Of a DNA stretch of 64,000 bases, positions 54,881 to 64,000 are shown one piece after another. The position numbers were made by a program, and so were the translations under genes. Source of the DNA: an uncultured Hoeflea sp. (lineage in GTDB: Bacteria; Pseudomonadota; Alphaproteobacteria; Rhizobiales; Rhizobiaceae); assembly GCF_947501405.1 (NCBI RefSeq), contig NZ_CANMVK010000002.1:1-64000 (forward strand), written 5' to 3'. Below the pieces are notes generated by a model. The model worked only from the letters and a program-made list of their open reading frames with translations, made no database searches and had not been told where the DNA came from. The stretch's first letter is position 1. Each line of letters starts with the position of its first letter.

Positions 54881-57631
54881 TCAGCTTTTCTCCGGCCGCT
54901 CCAGCCGCTGCTTGAGCTGGTAAAGCGCCTCCAGCGCATCGCGCGGCGTCATCTCGTCCGGATTGAGTGTTTCGAGATAGGTGTCCGACGCTGAAGGCCC
55001 TCCGCCATGTGATGGCGCCTCGCGCTTCACTGGCACCGCGAACAAGGGAAGGTCATCCACCAGCCGCGAGGCCGGGTTTTCCCGTTCGCTGGTTTCAAGC
55101 ATTGCCAGCACGTCGCGCGCGCGCGCCACCACCGCATCGGGCAGGCCGGCGAGCCGCGCCACCTGGATGCCGTAGGACCGGTCCGCGGCGCCTGGCCCGA
55201 CTTCATGCAGGAACACCACCTCGCCCTGCCATTCCTTGACCTTCATGGTGGCGTTTGAAAGCCGCGGCAGCTTTTCCGATAGCGCCGTGAGTTCATGGAA
55301 GTGGGTTGCAAACAGGCCCCGGCAGCAGTTTTCGGCATGCAGATGCTCCACCGCAGCCCAGGCGATCGACAGGCCGTCGAATGTCGCAGTCCCGCGGCCG
55401 ATCTCGTCAAGAATGACCAGCGAGCGCGGACCCGCATGGTTGAGAATGGCGGCGGTCTCGACCATCTCGACCATGAAGGTGGACCGGCCCCGCGCCAGAT
55501 CATCGGATGCCCCGACCCTTGAGAACAGCCGGTCGACTACCCCGATATGGGCCGCGCCGGCGGGCACGAAGGAGCCCATTTGCGCCATAACCGCAATCAG
55601 CGCGTTCTGCCTCAGAAAGGTGGATTTGCCGCCCATATTGGGGCCGGTCAGCAGCCAGATCGCGCCGCCATCGCCGTCCTCTTCGGGCGGTGAGAGGTTG
55701 CAGTCATTGGCGACGAAAGGCTGTTCTGCCTGCCGCCTGAGCGCCTGTTCGACCACCGGGTGCCGCCCGGCGATCACCTCGAAGGCCAGGCTGTCATCGA
55801 CCCGCGGCCGGGCGTAACCCTGTTCTTCGGCGAGCCGGGCCAGAGCCGTGGTCACGTCGATCACCGCCAGTGCGTCGGCCGCCGCCTTGATCGCATCGGC
55901 ATGCGAGACCACAAGCAGCACCATGTCGTCAAACGCCGAAAGCTCGATCGCCAGCGCTTCGCCGGCGGCATTGGCGATCCGGGTTTCCAGGTCCGACAAT
56001 TCGGTGGTGGTAAACCGCATGGCGTTGGCCATGGTCTGGCGATGAATGAACCGCGCCCGGGCCGCGTCGCCCTCGGTCAGCGGCCCGGCGTTTCCAGCGG
56101 TGACCTCAATGAAATAGCCCAGCACATTGTTATGTTTGATCTTGAGCGTACGAACCCCGGTGTCTTCTGCATAGGAAAGCTGCAGCCCGGCGATCACCCG
56201 GCGCGACTGGTCTCTGAGCGCCCTCAATTCATCGAGCTCCGCCGAATACCCCGCGCGAACAAAGCCGCCGTCACGCTTCATCAGCGGCAGTTCGTCATCC
56301 AGCGTCGCCGAAAGCTTCTCCGCGATTTCCTCTGGCAACGCGCGCAACGTCGCCACCGCCGCCGTCAGATGCTGCGGAGCCTCGTCGTCTTCGAACAGAC
56401 ACGCGATGTCGCGGGCTGCCGTGACGCCGGCGAGGATCGCGCTGAGATCGCGCGGCCCGCCGCGGTTGAGCGCCAGCCGCGACAGCGCCCGGGGCATGTC
56501 GGACACTCCGCGAAGGGATGCGGTGAGCCCATCGGCGAGCCCCGAATTGCCGATCAGATGGGCGACGCCATCCAATCGTCTATTGATTTGGGCCGGATCG
56601 GTGAGCGGCGCCATCAGCCATTCGGCGAGCTTGCGGCCGCCACCGCCGGTAACGGTGCGGTCGATCGCCTTGATCAGACTGCCTTGACGTTCCCCCGACA
56701 GCGTGCGCACCAGTTCCAGATTGGCCCGGGTCGCGGGATCGATGAACAGCCGCGCGCCGTCGCGTTCGTGCTCTGGCCGGCCCAGCGGCGGTCGTTCGGA
56801 GATCTGGGTTTTTTCGACATAGGCGACTGCCGCGGCCGCGGCCGCCAGTTCGGCGCGGGAGAAGTCGCCGAAACCGTCCAGCGAGCCGACCTCGAAGAAG
56901 CGGGCAAGCCGGCCCTCGGCGGTGGCGCTGTCAAACAGCACGCCGGGCTGCGGAACCGCGACTCGTCCCAGCTGGTCGATCAGCGGCCGGATCTCCGGGT
57001 CGTGAAACACCGCATCCGCCAAGATCAGCTCGCTCGGCTCCACCCGGGCAATGTCGGCCAGAAGCCGCGCCAGACGGCTTTCGCCGACGTGAAATGCGCC
57101 GGTAGAAATGTCGATCCAGGCGAGCCCGAAGCGCGCTTCGCCGGAGCCTTTCACTCGCGACAAGGCCATCAGGAAATTCGATTGCGCAGGATCGAGCAGC
57201 TTGTCCTCGGTCAGCGTCCCGGGCGTGACCAGCCGTGTCACATCGCGGCGAACCACCGATTTGGAGCCGCGTTTCTTAGCCTCCGCGGGGTCTTCAGTCT
57301 GTTCGCAGACGGCCACCCGGAATCCCAGCGAAATCAGTTTCTGCAGATAGTCATCGGCGGCATGAACCGGCACCCCGCACATCGGGATGTCCTGGCCCAG
57401 ATGCTGGCCGCGTTTGGTCAGAGTGATCCCCAGCGCTCGCGAGGCGTCGATCGCATCTTCGAAGAACAGCTCGTAGAAATCGCCCATCCGGTAAAACAGA
57501 AGCGAATCCGGGTTTGCCGCCTTGATTTCGATGAACTGTTCCATCATCGGCGTGGCCGAAGCGCGGCTCTCGGGCGTTGCCAGTTGGGCTGTGGTCAGCG
57601 TGGAGGAGGATAGCGGGGTCTCGGCATTCAC
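54881..57631 (-). CDS. mutS: DNA mismatch repair protein MutS
   Basis: The 916-residue protein has the mismatch-contacting [12 protein letters not shown] (Phe-x-Glu) near residue 47, a Walker [10 protein letters not shown], the signature loop [11 protein letters not shown] and Walker [16 protein letters not shown]. The start is GTG 57631. The C-terminal helical region ends [14 protein letters not shown]. Divergent from the malic enzyme gene, as in many rhizobia. Confidence 0.97.
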   Translation of the reverse strand: MNAETPLSSSTLTTAQLATPESRASATPMMEQFIEIKAANPDSLLFYRMGDFYELFFEDAIDASRALGITLTKRGQHLGQDIPMCGVPVHAADDYLQKLISLGFRVAVCEQTEDPAEAKKRGSKSVVRRDVTRLVTPGTLTEDKLLDPAQSNFLMALSRVKGSGEARFGLAWIDISTGAFHVGESRLARLLADIARVEPSELILADAVFHDPEIRPLIDQLGRVAVPQPGVLFDSATAEGRLARFFEVGSLDGFGDFSRAELAAAAAAVAYVEKTQISERPPLGRPEHERDGARLFIDPATRANLELVRTLSGERQGSLIKAIDRTVTGGGGRKLAEWLMAPLTDPAQINRRLDGVAHLIGNSGLADGLTASLRGVSDMPRALSRLALNRGGPRDLSAILAGVTAARDIACLFEDDEAPQHLTAAVATLRALPEEIAEKLSATLDDELPLMKRDGGFVRAGYSAELDELRALRDQSRRVIAGLQLSYAEDTGVRTLKIKHNNVLGYFIEVTAGNAGPLTEGDAARARFIHRQTMANAMRFTTTELSDLETRIANAAGEALAIELSAFDDMVLLVVSHADAIKAAADALAVIDVTTALARLAEEQGYARPRVDDSLAFEVIAGRHPVVEQALRRQAEQPFVANDCNLSPPEEDGDGGAIWLLTGPNMGGKSTFLRQNALIAVMAQMGSFVPAGAAHIGVVDRLFSRVGASDDLARGRSTFMVEMVETAAILNHAGPRSLVILDEIGRGTATFDGLSIAWAAVEHLHAENCCRGLFATHFHELTALSEKLPRLSNATMKVKEWQGEVVFLHEVGPGAADRSYGIQVARLAGLPDAVVARARDVLAMLETSERENPASRLVDDLPLFAVPVKREAPSHGGGPSASDTYLETLNPDEMTPRDALEALYQLKQRLERPEKS

Positions 57632-57791
57632 GGGCGTTGGGCCAATCTTGGTTTTTCAAACGTTTGGAGTGTAAGCTTGAGCCATTGGTCGGCTTTACAG
57701 GCCATCGCAACCACCCTAACGGTGGGCAAAGCCGAAACACAACACCACGAGGCGCCGCAAACAAGGTCGCCCACAACCGGATGGGAACGCA

Positions 57792-60077
57792 ATGCCAGGG
57801 ACGGACAAGTCAGATCGCTCGATTTCCGCGGTGACCGACCAGGAGGCACTGGACTTTCACGCCCGCGGCCGTCCCGGAAAACTGGAAATCAATCCGACCA
57901 AGGCGATGGCCACCCAGCGCGATCTGTCGCTTGCCTATTCGCCCGGCGTCGCGGTTCCGGTCAAGGCGATTGCGGAAGACCCTTCACGCGCCTTTGACTA
58001 CACCACCCGCGGCAACATGGTGGCGGTTATCTCCAACGGCACCGCAATTCTTGGTCTGGGTAATCTCGGCGCGCTCGCCTCCAAGCCGGTGATGGAAGGC
58101 AAGTCGGTGCTGTTCAAGCGCTTCGCCGATGTCGATTCCATCGATCTCGAGGTCGACACCGAAAATGTCGATGAGTTCATCAATTGCGTGCGCTTTCTCG
58201 GCCCCAGCTTTGGCGGCATCAATCTCGAGGACATCAAGGCGCCCGACTGTTTCATCATCGAGCAGCGCCTGCGCGAGATCATGGACATCCCGGTGTTTCA
58301 TGACGATCAGCACGGCACCGCGATCATCGCCGTTGCAGGCCTGATCAACGCGCTGCATCTGACCGGTCGCGATCTCAAGACAACCAGGCTTGTTTGCAAT
58401 GGCGCGGGAGCCGCAGCGATTGCCTGTATCGAACTGGTCAAGGCAATGGGCTTTGCGCCTGAAAACATCACCCTGTGCGACACCAAGGGCGTCATCTACA
58501 AGGGCCGCACCGAGGGCATGAACCAGTGGAAATCCGCCCACGCGGTGGAAACCAAGGCCCGCTCGCTCACCGACGCCATGGAAGGCGCCGACGTGATTTT
58601 CGGTCTGTCGGTCAAGGGCGCGCTGACTGAAGAGATGATCCGCTCGATGGCACCCAAGCCGATCATCTTCGCCATGGCCAATCCTGATCCGGAGATCACG
58701 CCCGAGGAAGTGGCGCGGATCCGTGACGATGCGATCATGGCCACCGGCCGCTCGGATTATCCCAATCAGGTCAACAATGTTCTGGGATTCCCCTATATTT
58801 TCCGGGGCGCGCTCGATGTGCGCGCAACCACCATCAACGAGGATATGAAGATCGCCGCAGCCCAGGCGCTGGCCGAGCTTGCCCGCGCCGACGTGCCCGA
58901 CGATGTTGCCGCCGCCTATCAGGGCGTGCGCCCGCGTTTCGGACCGCAATACATCATCCCGGTGCCCTTCGATCCGCGGCTGATCTCGGCCATTCCGGCC
59001 GCTGTGGCCAAGGCGGCCATGGACTCCGGCGTCGCCCAGAAGCCGATCCTCAACATGGATCTCTACGCCCACGAATTGTCGGCGCGGCGCGATCCGATCG
59101 CCTCGACGCTGCAACGCCTCTATGAGCGCGTGCGCCGGCATCCGCGACGGGTGGTCTTTGCCGAGGGCGAGGAAGAGCAGGTCATGCGGGCTGCCGTTTC
59201 CTACGTCAACCAGCGGCTCGGCACCGCCTGTCTGCTCGGCCGCGAGGAGCAGATGCGCGAGACCGCCAGGCTGGCGGGCATCGATCTCGACCGGCCCGGC
59301 ATCGAACTGGTCAATGCCCGCGTGTCGCGCCGGGTCGAGGCCTACACCGACTATCTCTATGCGCGGCTGCAGCGCAAAGGCTATCTGCACCGCGACTGCC
59401 AGCGGCTGATCAACACCGACCGCAACCATTTCGGCGCCTGTATGGTGGCGCTCGGCGATGCTGACGCCATGGTCACCGGCACCACCCGCAACTACTCGAC
59501 GGCGCTCGAGGACATCCGCCGCTGCGTCGACGTCAAGCCCGGCCACCGAATGGTCGGCGTGTCGCTGGCGCTGTGCCGCGGGCGCACGGTGTTCGTCGCC
59601 GACACTGCGGTGATCGACATGCCCAATTCGGAGGAGCTGGCCGACATCGCCGAGGAGGCCGCCGGCATGGCCCGGCGTCTGGGCTATGAGCCGCGGGTGG
59701 CGATGCTCGCCTACTCCACCTTCGGTCATCCCACCGGAGAGCGCTCCGAGCGGGTACGCGAAGCCGTGCGTATCCTCGACCGGCGGCGCGTGGATTTCGA
59801 ATATGACGGCGAAATGGCCGCCGACGTGGCGCTCAACGGCAAGGTGATGGAGCAATATCCATTCTGCCGCCTTTCCGGCACCGCAAATGTGCTGGTGATG
59901 CCGGCGTTCCACTCTGCCTCGATCTCGACCAAGATGCTGCAGGAACTGGGTGGCTCCACCGTGATCGGCCCGCTTCTTGTGGGTCTCGACAAGTCGATCC
60001 AGATCGTCTCCATGGGCGCCAAGGATTCCGATATCGTCAACATGGCCGCGATCGCCGCTTACAACGCGTCGAACTGA
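57792..60077 (+). CDS. maeB: NAD(P)-dependent malic enzyme with phosphotransacetylase-like domain
   Basis: The 761-residue MaeB-type enzyme converts malate to pyruvate and CO2. The N-terminal malic half (about 1-430) has DLSLAYSPGVAVP, the metal site HDDQHGTAIIAVAGLINALH and the nucleotide loop NGAGAAAIACIEL. The C-terminal half (about 440-761) is phosphotransacetylase-like (RVVFAEGEEEQVMRAA; TGTTRNYSTALEDIRR) and usually regulates the enzyme. NAD versus NADP preference (rhizobial dme or tme) is not readable. Confidence 0.95.
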   Translation: MPGTDKSDRSISAVTDQEALDFHARGRPGKLEINPTKAMATQRDLSLAYSPGVAVPVKAIAEDPSRAFDYTTRGNMVAVISNGTAILGLGNLGALASKPVMEGKSVLFKRFADVDSIDLEVDTENVDEFINCVRFLGPSFGGINLEDIKAPDCFIIEQRLREIMDIPVFHDDQHGTAIIAVAGLINALHLTGRDLKTTRLVCNGAGAAAIACIELVKAMGFAPENITLCDTKGVIYKGRTEGMNQWKSAHAVETKARSLTDAMEGADVIFGLSVKGALTEEMIRSMAPKPIIFAMANPDPEITPEEVARIRDDAIMATGRSDYPNQVNNVLGFPYIFRGALDVRATTINEDMKIAAAQALAELARADVPDDVAAAYQGVRPRFGPQYIIPVPFDPRLISAIPAAVAKAAMDSGVAQKPILNMDLYAHELSARRDPIASTLQRLYERVRRHPRRVVFAEGEEEQVMRAAVSYVNQRLGTACLLGREEQMRETARLAGIDLDRPGIELVNARVSRRVEAYTDYLYARLQRKGYLHRDCQRLINTDRNHFGACMVALGDADAMVTGTTRNYSTALEDIRRCVDVKPGHRMVGVSLALCRGRTVFVADTAVIDMPNSEELADIAEEAAGMARRLGYEPRVAMLAYSTFGHPTGERSERVREAVRILDRRRVDFEYDGEMAADVALNGKVMEQYPFCRLSGTANVLVMPAFHSASISTKMLQELGGSTVIGPLLVGLDKSIQIVSMGAKDSDIVNMAAIAAYNASN

Positions 60078-60129
60078 TTGACCGTTTCGGTCCCAATGGC
60101 AAGGACGGCCGGCAGCCCTGCCTCGCCGC

Positions 60130-60999
60130 TCAGGCAGCGAAGCGGGTGGCGTCGGCGCCGTAATGGTTGATGTAGCGGCCGCTGATTTGTTTGACCGGCA
60201 GCACCACCAGAACGTCGGTGGTGCGGAAGGCGCGGTCGATCACCGCTTCCGATGAGACCAGCGCGCCCAGCCGCAGGTAGCCCTTGATCAGTGGCGGCAA
60301 CGCCGACAGCGCGGCGCGTGGCGAGATTGCTTCCACCGGCATCATGTCGAGCGAAAGTCCGCGTCCGGAGACCGCCCGCACCATCCATTCCGCATCGGCC
60401 GCGGCCGCCTGGTTGAGAAACGACAGGGCCAGGGCATGGGCTTGCGGCTTGTCGCCGGGAAACGAGGCGCAGCCGAACATCACATCGACGCCGTGATCGA
60501 GCGCATAGGCCCAGTTGCCTTGCCACAGCGCTTCCAGTGTACGGCGGGTGCGGTAGGCCGGCAGCACGCAGGAGCGCCCGAGTTCGAGGAAGCGCTTGCC
60601 GCGATTGCGGCCCACCAGATCTGCCACATCGAATTCGCTTTGCGAGTAAAACCCGTCATGGCGTTCCGCCACATCCTGCCGCAACAGCCGGTAAGTGCCG
60701 ACGATCTGCTCCAAGGCCGCGCCTTCAAGCGTGGTGTCGAGCACCAGAAGATGGTCGCAATACCGGTCGATGGTGTCGAAATCGCGCTTTTGGCGCATTG
60801 CCTCGGCGGGCAGCCGCGCGCCCATTTCCTCGACGAACACCTTGAAGCGCAGCGCCTGCGCCGTCTCGATTTCGGCCCGCGTTTCAGCAAGCCGCACTTC
60901 CAGCGCGCCGATCCGCCCCAAAATCCGGGCGTCGGGCCGCTTTGCGGCGACGGGTGCGATGTAGGGCTGGTTTGAAGGCCGTTGCACGTGCGTTTCCAT
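60130..60999 (-). CDS. olsB: ornithine-acyl-ACP N-acyltransferase OlsB
   Basis: The 289-residue GNAT-like acyltransferase makes lyso-ornithine lipid from ornithine and 3-hydroxyacyl-ACP, the first step of phosphorus-free ornithine lipids. Family features: ALRFKVFVEEMGARL, FDTIDRYCDHLLVLD, GTYRLLRQDVAERHDGFYS, LELGRSCVLPAYRTRRTLEA and GCASFPG. GGGAG precedes the ATG. OlsA, the second acyltransferase, is not in the window. Confidence 0.94.
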   Translation of the reverse strand: METHVQRPSNQPYIAPVAAKRPDARILGRIGALEVRLAETRAEIETAQALRFKVFVEEMGARLPAEAMRQKRDFDTIDRYCDHLLVLDTTLEGAALEQIVGTYRLLRQDVAERHDGFYSQSEFDVADLVGRNRGKRFLELGRSCVLPAYRTRRTLEALWQGNWAYALDHGVDVMFGCASFPGDKPQAHALALSFLNQAAAADAEWMVRAVSGRGLSLDMMPVEAISPRAALSALPPLIKGYLRLGALVSSEAVIDRAFRTTDVLVVLPVKQISGRYINHYGADATRFAA

Positions 61000-61151
61000 G
61001 GATCATCTCCCGCTTGGTGATGGCGGGATTCAACCATGATTCTGCGACATCCGAGTGACGTTTGCCAAGCCGGAAGTGGCGATTTCAGGGTATTATTGTG
61101 ACGCGGGTCGTGCAGCACCCGCCATTTGAACCATGCAACCGGGTGGCGGCC

Positions 61152-63563
61152 TTAGCCGGTGGCGCAGTCGCGCTTACGTGCGGTGACCGCCGCAAGGGAA
61201 ATCAGCCATTCCGGGTCCACGGGTTTTTCCGCGTGCCCATCGGCGCCTGCCGCCAGCAGATCGTCGCGCGTCGACGCATGCCCGTCGGCCGAAAGCACGA
61301 TCACCGGCAGCCGTTGCAACTGATTGATCTCTTCATGGTCGCGGATCCGGATGATGGCGCTGCGGCCATCAAGATCGGGCATCGACAGATCAGTGATGAT
61401 CAGATCATACTGCGCTGTGCCGCCCGGGCGTTGCATCGCCTCCTCCACCAGTTTCAGCCCGGTGTCGACCACGGTAACACGGTGGCCCTGACGGGCCAGC
61501 AACGTGCGTACCACCAGCGCGTTGACCGGGTCGTCCTCGGCAAGCAGAATATCAAGCGTCGGGTTGTCGGAGGCGCGCTCGAGCACCGGCGGACGGGGTT
61601 TGGCGGCCAGCCGGTTGCGGTCCTCGCGGTCGTCGCGGCGGGTCAGCACATTTTCCAGGGAGCTGCGCCGGACAGGGCGCACCAGCCAGGCATCCGCCCC
61701 ATGTGCGCCATGGCCTTCAAGGTCGCGGCTGTCCTCGGGTGCGATCACCAGCGTGCGCGCCACCTTGTCTGGCAGCACCGTCGGTGCGGTTGCCAGCAAG
61801 GCGTCGGCGTCATCGGCCATACGGCGGTCCACAATAATGTCGCTCAAGTCTGCGCCGGTGCGGTTCAGCCGCGACAGCGCGGCCAGCATGCTGTCGGCGT
61901 CGTGCGCGGCTTCCGCATGGCCGCCGAGATCGCGGATCGCCCACAACATTGCGGTCGAAACCGGTCCGCGCGGCGCAATCACCAGCACAGCGCGGTCGGA
62001 CAGCGGCCCGCGGTGTCTTTCCATTTGGTCGGTTGGACCGGCCTGCTCGAACGGGGCGGTAAAATGAAAGGTGCTGCCTTTGCCCAAGGTCGAGGTGACG
62101 CCGATCTCGCCGCCCAGCGCTTCCACAATCCGGGCCGAAATCGACAGGCCGAGCCCGGCGCCGCCATAGCGGCGCGTCGGCCCGTTGTCGGCGCGTTCGA
62201 ACTCCTTGAAGATCCGCGCCTTGTCTTCGTCCTTCAGGCCCGGTCCGGTGTCGGTTACGGCAAAGGCGAGATCGTCATTGTCGAGCGAAACCTCGACAAG
62301 CACACCACCGCTTTCGGTGAATTTGATAGCATTGCCGACCAGATTGAACAGCACCTGGCGCAATCGTCCAATGTCGGAGGTCAGCCGCCGCGGCGCGTCA
62401 TTGGCGATATGGACGGCAATCTCGATGCCCTTTTCATGGGCGCGGGATGCCATCAGTTCGCACACCCCGTGGACCAGTTCCTCCAGATCGCCCTCTTCCG
62501 AGCGAAGATTGAGCCGGCCGGCCTCGATCGAGGTAACGTCAAGAAGGTCCTCGATCAGCGACAGCAGCGATTGTCCCGACTCGTAAGCCGTGCGGATATA
62601 GCTTGATTGCTCAGGCGTCGTGTCCGTTTGTTCGAGAAGATGGGTCATTCCCAAAATGCCGTTGAGCGGCGTGCGGATTTCGTGGCTTACAGTGGCCAGA
62701 AAGCGCGTTTTGGCGGTGCTGGCGGCCTCCGCCTTTTCGCGCGCCTCCACCAGTTCGGCTTCCGCCTTGCGTGCTGCTGTGATGTCGCGGCCGATGCAAT
62801 GGACCACCAAAGCACCGCTGGCGGGATCGCGGGCGGTGCATTCGCGCCAGAGCCAGATGGTTTCTTCATCGCCGTGCCCGAGACGCACCTCGCGGCCGCC
62901 GCCCTCAACAGCCGCGTCTGGCTCGATGCCGGTCGCGGCCAGGGTCAGGCCGGCGGGTGCTGCGCAACCGGTGGCGGTGCGGAAAACGTCGTTGGCGTGA
63001 AGAACATGGCCGTCCAGATCGCGCGTGGCCGCCATGTCGCCCAGAGCGTCAAACAGATTGGCGATCTGGGAGGAGACCTCTCCAAGCTCCCAATGGCGGT
63101 CGATGTCGTGTTCGCCGGAAGCGTCGTGATCAGAGCCCGTGCCGGTCGGGTTCGATTGAAGATCCAAATGTCCGCTCCGCTCGGCGGGTCTGCCGATGGC
63201 GCGCCTGATCAGCGGCATGGCCGCCAGCACCGCGATGCCGGCCACCGAGGCCATCAGCACAGACGGTGCATTGAAGGCGACCGAGAGTGCGGCCGCGGCC
63301 ATCGCCGTGGATGCCAGAAACAGCGGCCGCGACGCCGGCCCCGCTTCCGACCCTTGCCGGCGGGCGCCGCTGTCCATCATCGCACCGCCAGGAACCGGAT
63401 ATCGCACCGACGGGGTCACCGGAGCGGGCACGGTCCGAGCTGTTGCGGCATGAATTGGATCATTCTCGCCGGAAACGGCAGAGGATGCGCCGCGCCCGGG
63501 GGCCGATTGTTGACTAAGCGCCAGCGAAAGCGCGGCTTGGAGTTCGTGCGGTTTGGTGCTCAT
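61152..63563 (-). CDS. hybrid histidine kinase with degenerate and intact receivers
   Basis: The 803-residue protein has two hydrophobic segments (about 81-120), a PAS-like region (about 170-265), a HisKA domain with His294 (FLATVSHEIRTPLNGILG) and a HATPase (N box NAIKF, G1 DTGPGL, G2 GAGLGLS). A receiver-like segment at about 505-655 lacks the phosphoacceptor pattern, and a full receiver follows, with acidic DD near its start and Asp725 (DLSMPDLDG). Its output regulator is unknown. It is between olsB and the acrylyl-CoA reductase gene. Confidence 0.92.
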   Translation of the reverse strand: MSTKPHELQAALSLALSQQSAPGRGASSAVSGENDPIHAATARTVPAPVTPSVRYPVPGGAMMDSGARRQGSEAGPASRPLFLASTAMAAAALSVAFNAPSVLMASVAGIAVLAAMPLIRRAIGRPAERSGHLDLQSNPTGTGSDHDASGEHDIDRHWELGEVSSQIANLFDALGDMAATRDLDGHVLHANDVFRTATGCAAPAGLTLAATGIEPDAAVEGGGREVRLGHGDEETIWLWRECTARDPASGALVVHCIGRDITAARKAEAELVEAREKAEAASTAKTRFLATVSHEIRTPLNGILGMTHLLEQTDTTPEQSSYIRTAYESGQSLLSLIEDLLDVTSIEAGRLNLRSEEGDLEELVHGVCELMASRAHEKGIEIAVHIANDAPRRLTSDIGRLRQVLFNLVGNAIKFTESGGVLVEVSLDNDDLAFAVTDTGPGLKDEDKARIFKEFERADNGPTRRYGGAGLGLSISARIVEALGGEIGVTSTLGKGSTFHFTAPFEQAGPTDQMERHRGPLSDRAVLVIAPRGPVSTAMLWAIRDLGGHAEAAHDADSMLAALSRLNRTGADLSDIIVDRRMADDADALLATAPTVLPDKVARTLVIAPEDSRDLEGHGAHGADAWLVRPVRRSSLENVLTRRDDREDRNRLAAKPRPPVLERASDNPTLDILLAEDDPVNALVVRTLLARQGHRVTVVDTGLKLVEEAMQRPGGTAQYDLIITDLSMPDLDGRSAIIRIRDHEEINQLQRLPVIVLSADGHASTRDDLLAAGADGHAEKPVDPEWLISLAAVTARKRDCATG

Positions 63564-63635
63564 GGTCCCGTGGATAGCACGGGACCGGTGAGCAAAGACT
63601 TCAGCGAACGGATCGAATTTTATCGATTGCTGAAT

Positions 63636-64000
63636 TTACTGTTTCATATTGACCACGACGCGGCCGCGGATCTTGCCGTCGATGATCGCATGGGCGGCGT
63701 CGACGATGCCGTCAAAGCCGATTTCGCTCGACAGAGAGTCAAGCTTGGCCATGTCGAGATCGGAAACCAGTCGTGCCCAGGCTTCTTCGCGCAGCGCCAG
63801 TGGCGCCATCACAGAATCGATCCCCAACAGCGAGACACCGCGCAGGATGAAGGGCGCCACAGATGACGGCAAATCCATGCCCTGCGCCAGCCCGCAGGCC
63901 GCCACGGCCCCGCCATAGGAGGTCATCGACAAAACGTTGGCGAGCGTATGGCTCCCCACGGCATCGACGCCACCGATCCAGCGTTCCTTGTTCAGCGGCT
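63636..64000 (-). CDS. AcuI/YhdH-family quinone oxidoreductase (C-terminal part)
   Basis: Only the last 120 codons are in the window; the gene enters from the right edge. The frame reads ...WIGGVDAVGSHTLANVLSMT, then FILRGVSLLGIDSVMAPLAL and a final GRVVVNM, the hallmark of YhdH/AcuI NADPH-dependent acrylyl-CoA reductases of the MDR superfamily. AcuI protects against acrylyl-CoA in propionate or DMSP metabolism. Function is inferred from the family. Confidence 0.9.
   Translation of the reverse strand, partial: PLNKERWIGGVDAVGSHTLANVLSMTSYGGAVAACGLAQGMDLPSSVAPFILRGVSLLGIDSVMAPLALREEAWARLVSDLDMAKLDSLSSEIGFDGIVDAAHAIIDGKIRGRVVVNMKQ

Noticed and set aside
57984-59912. 642-codon open frame antisense to maeB
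   Set aside because: It mirrors a strongly conserved malic enzyme; long antisense frames are expected at this GC content. The same holds for the long antisense frames over ilvD (5902-7563) and mutS (55760-57613).

Overview
The window is a chromosomal segment of a high-GC alphaproteobacterium of the order Hyphomicrobiales (Rhizobiales). Evidence: the fabI-fabB-fabA / irr arrangement, an Irr-type Fur regulator, the recF-dnaN-dnaA-rpsT block, the mutM / ubiE-ubiB-coaBC group, olsB (ornithine lipid synthesis), and mutS divergent from a malic enzyme with a C-terminal phosphotransacetylase-like half. A Hoeflea-like or neighbouring marine genus is my guess; the genus cannot be fixed from this sequence alone. 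No rRNA, tRNA, CRISPR array, prophage or recognisable transposase was seen.

Layout. 1-2.1 kb: the start-side part of a STAND-type NTPase with nearly identical TPR repeats, running off the left edge. 2.4-5.1 kb: anaerobic-type unsaturated fatty acid operon fabA-fabB-fabI. 5.3-10.3 kb: irr, ilvD, a GNAT gene, an SH3 protein and a 2-hydroxyacid dehydrogenase, ending in a nested palindromic element. 10.4-18.3 kb (minus strand): moeB-like, recF, dnaN, dnaA, rpsT, enoyl-CoA hydratase, mutM. 18.5-22.4 kb: ubiE, ubiB and coaBC, the last carrying an extra N-terminal ribbon-helix-helix domain.

22.5-35.4 kb is accessory DNA placed between coaBC and prfC/dut. It consists of small regulator-plus-effector modules: MerR with a cation efflux protein, Lrp with a DMT exporter, Lrp near an amidotransferase/DUF6356 pair, MarR with a Tat-exported nitroreductase-like protein, XRE-cupin with GNAT and YdcZ-like genes, and ArsR with an ArsP-like permease. 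It also holds an unrecognised membrane protein and a decayed duplicate of the 5' end of a universal stress protein gene. Several modules have a visible operator or promoter.

35.5-53.7 kb returns to housekeeping: prfC, dut, a trans-3-hydroxy-L-proline dehydratase overlapping dut, cysK, comM, gshB, yraN-rsmI, hemW-rdgB, rph, hrcA-grpE and a TRIC/UPF0126 channel. A membrane protein/MarR pair and a GGDEF-EAL protein are interspersed. 53.8-64 kb: adenosine kinase, mutS, maeB, olsB, a hybrid histidine kinase and a partial AcuI/YhdH reductase.

The most interesting signals are the RHH-CoaBC fusion with a 26-bp dyad just upstream that could be its own operator, the STAND/TPR gene whose 132-bp repeats look like an alternating 264-bp dimer, and the decayed usp copy beside the arsR-arsP pair. 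I did not find a clearly new multi-gene system.
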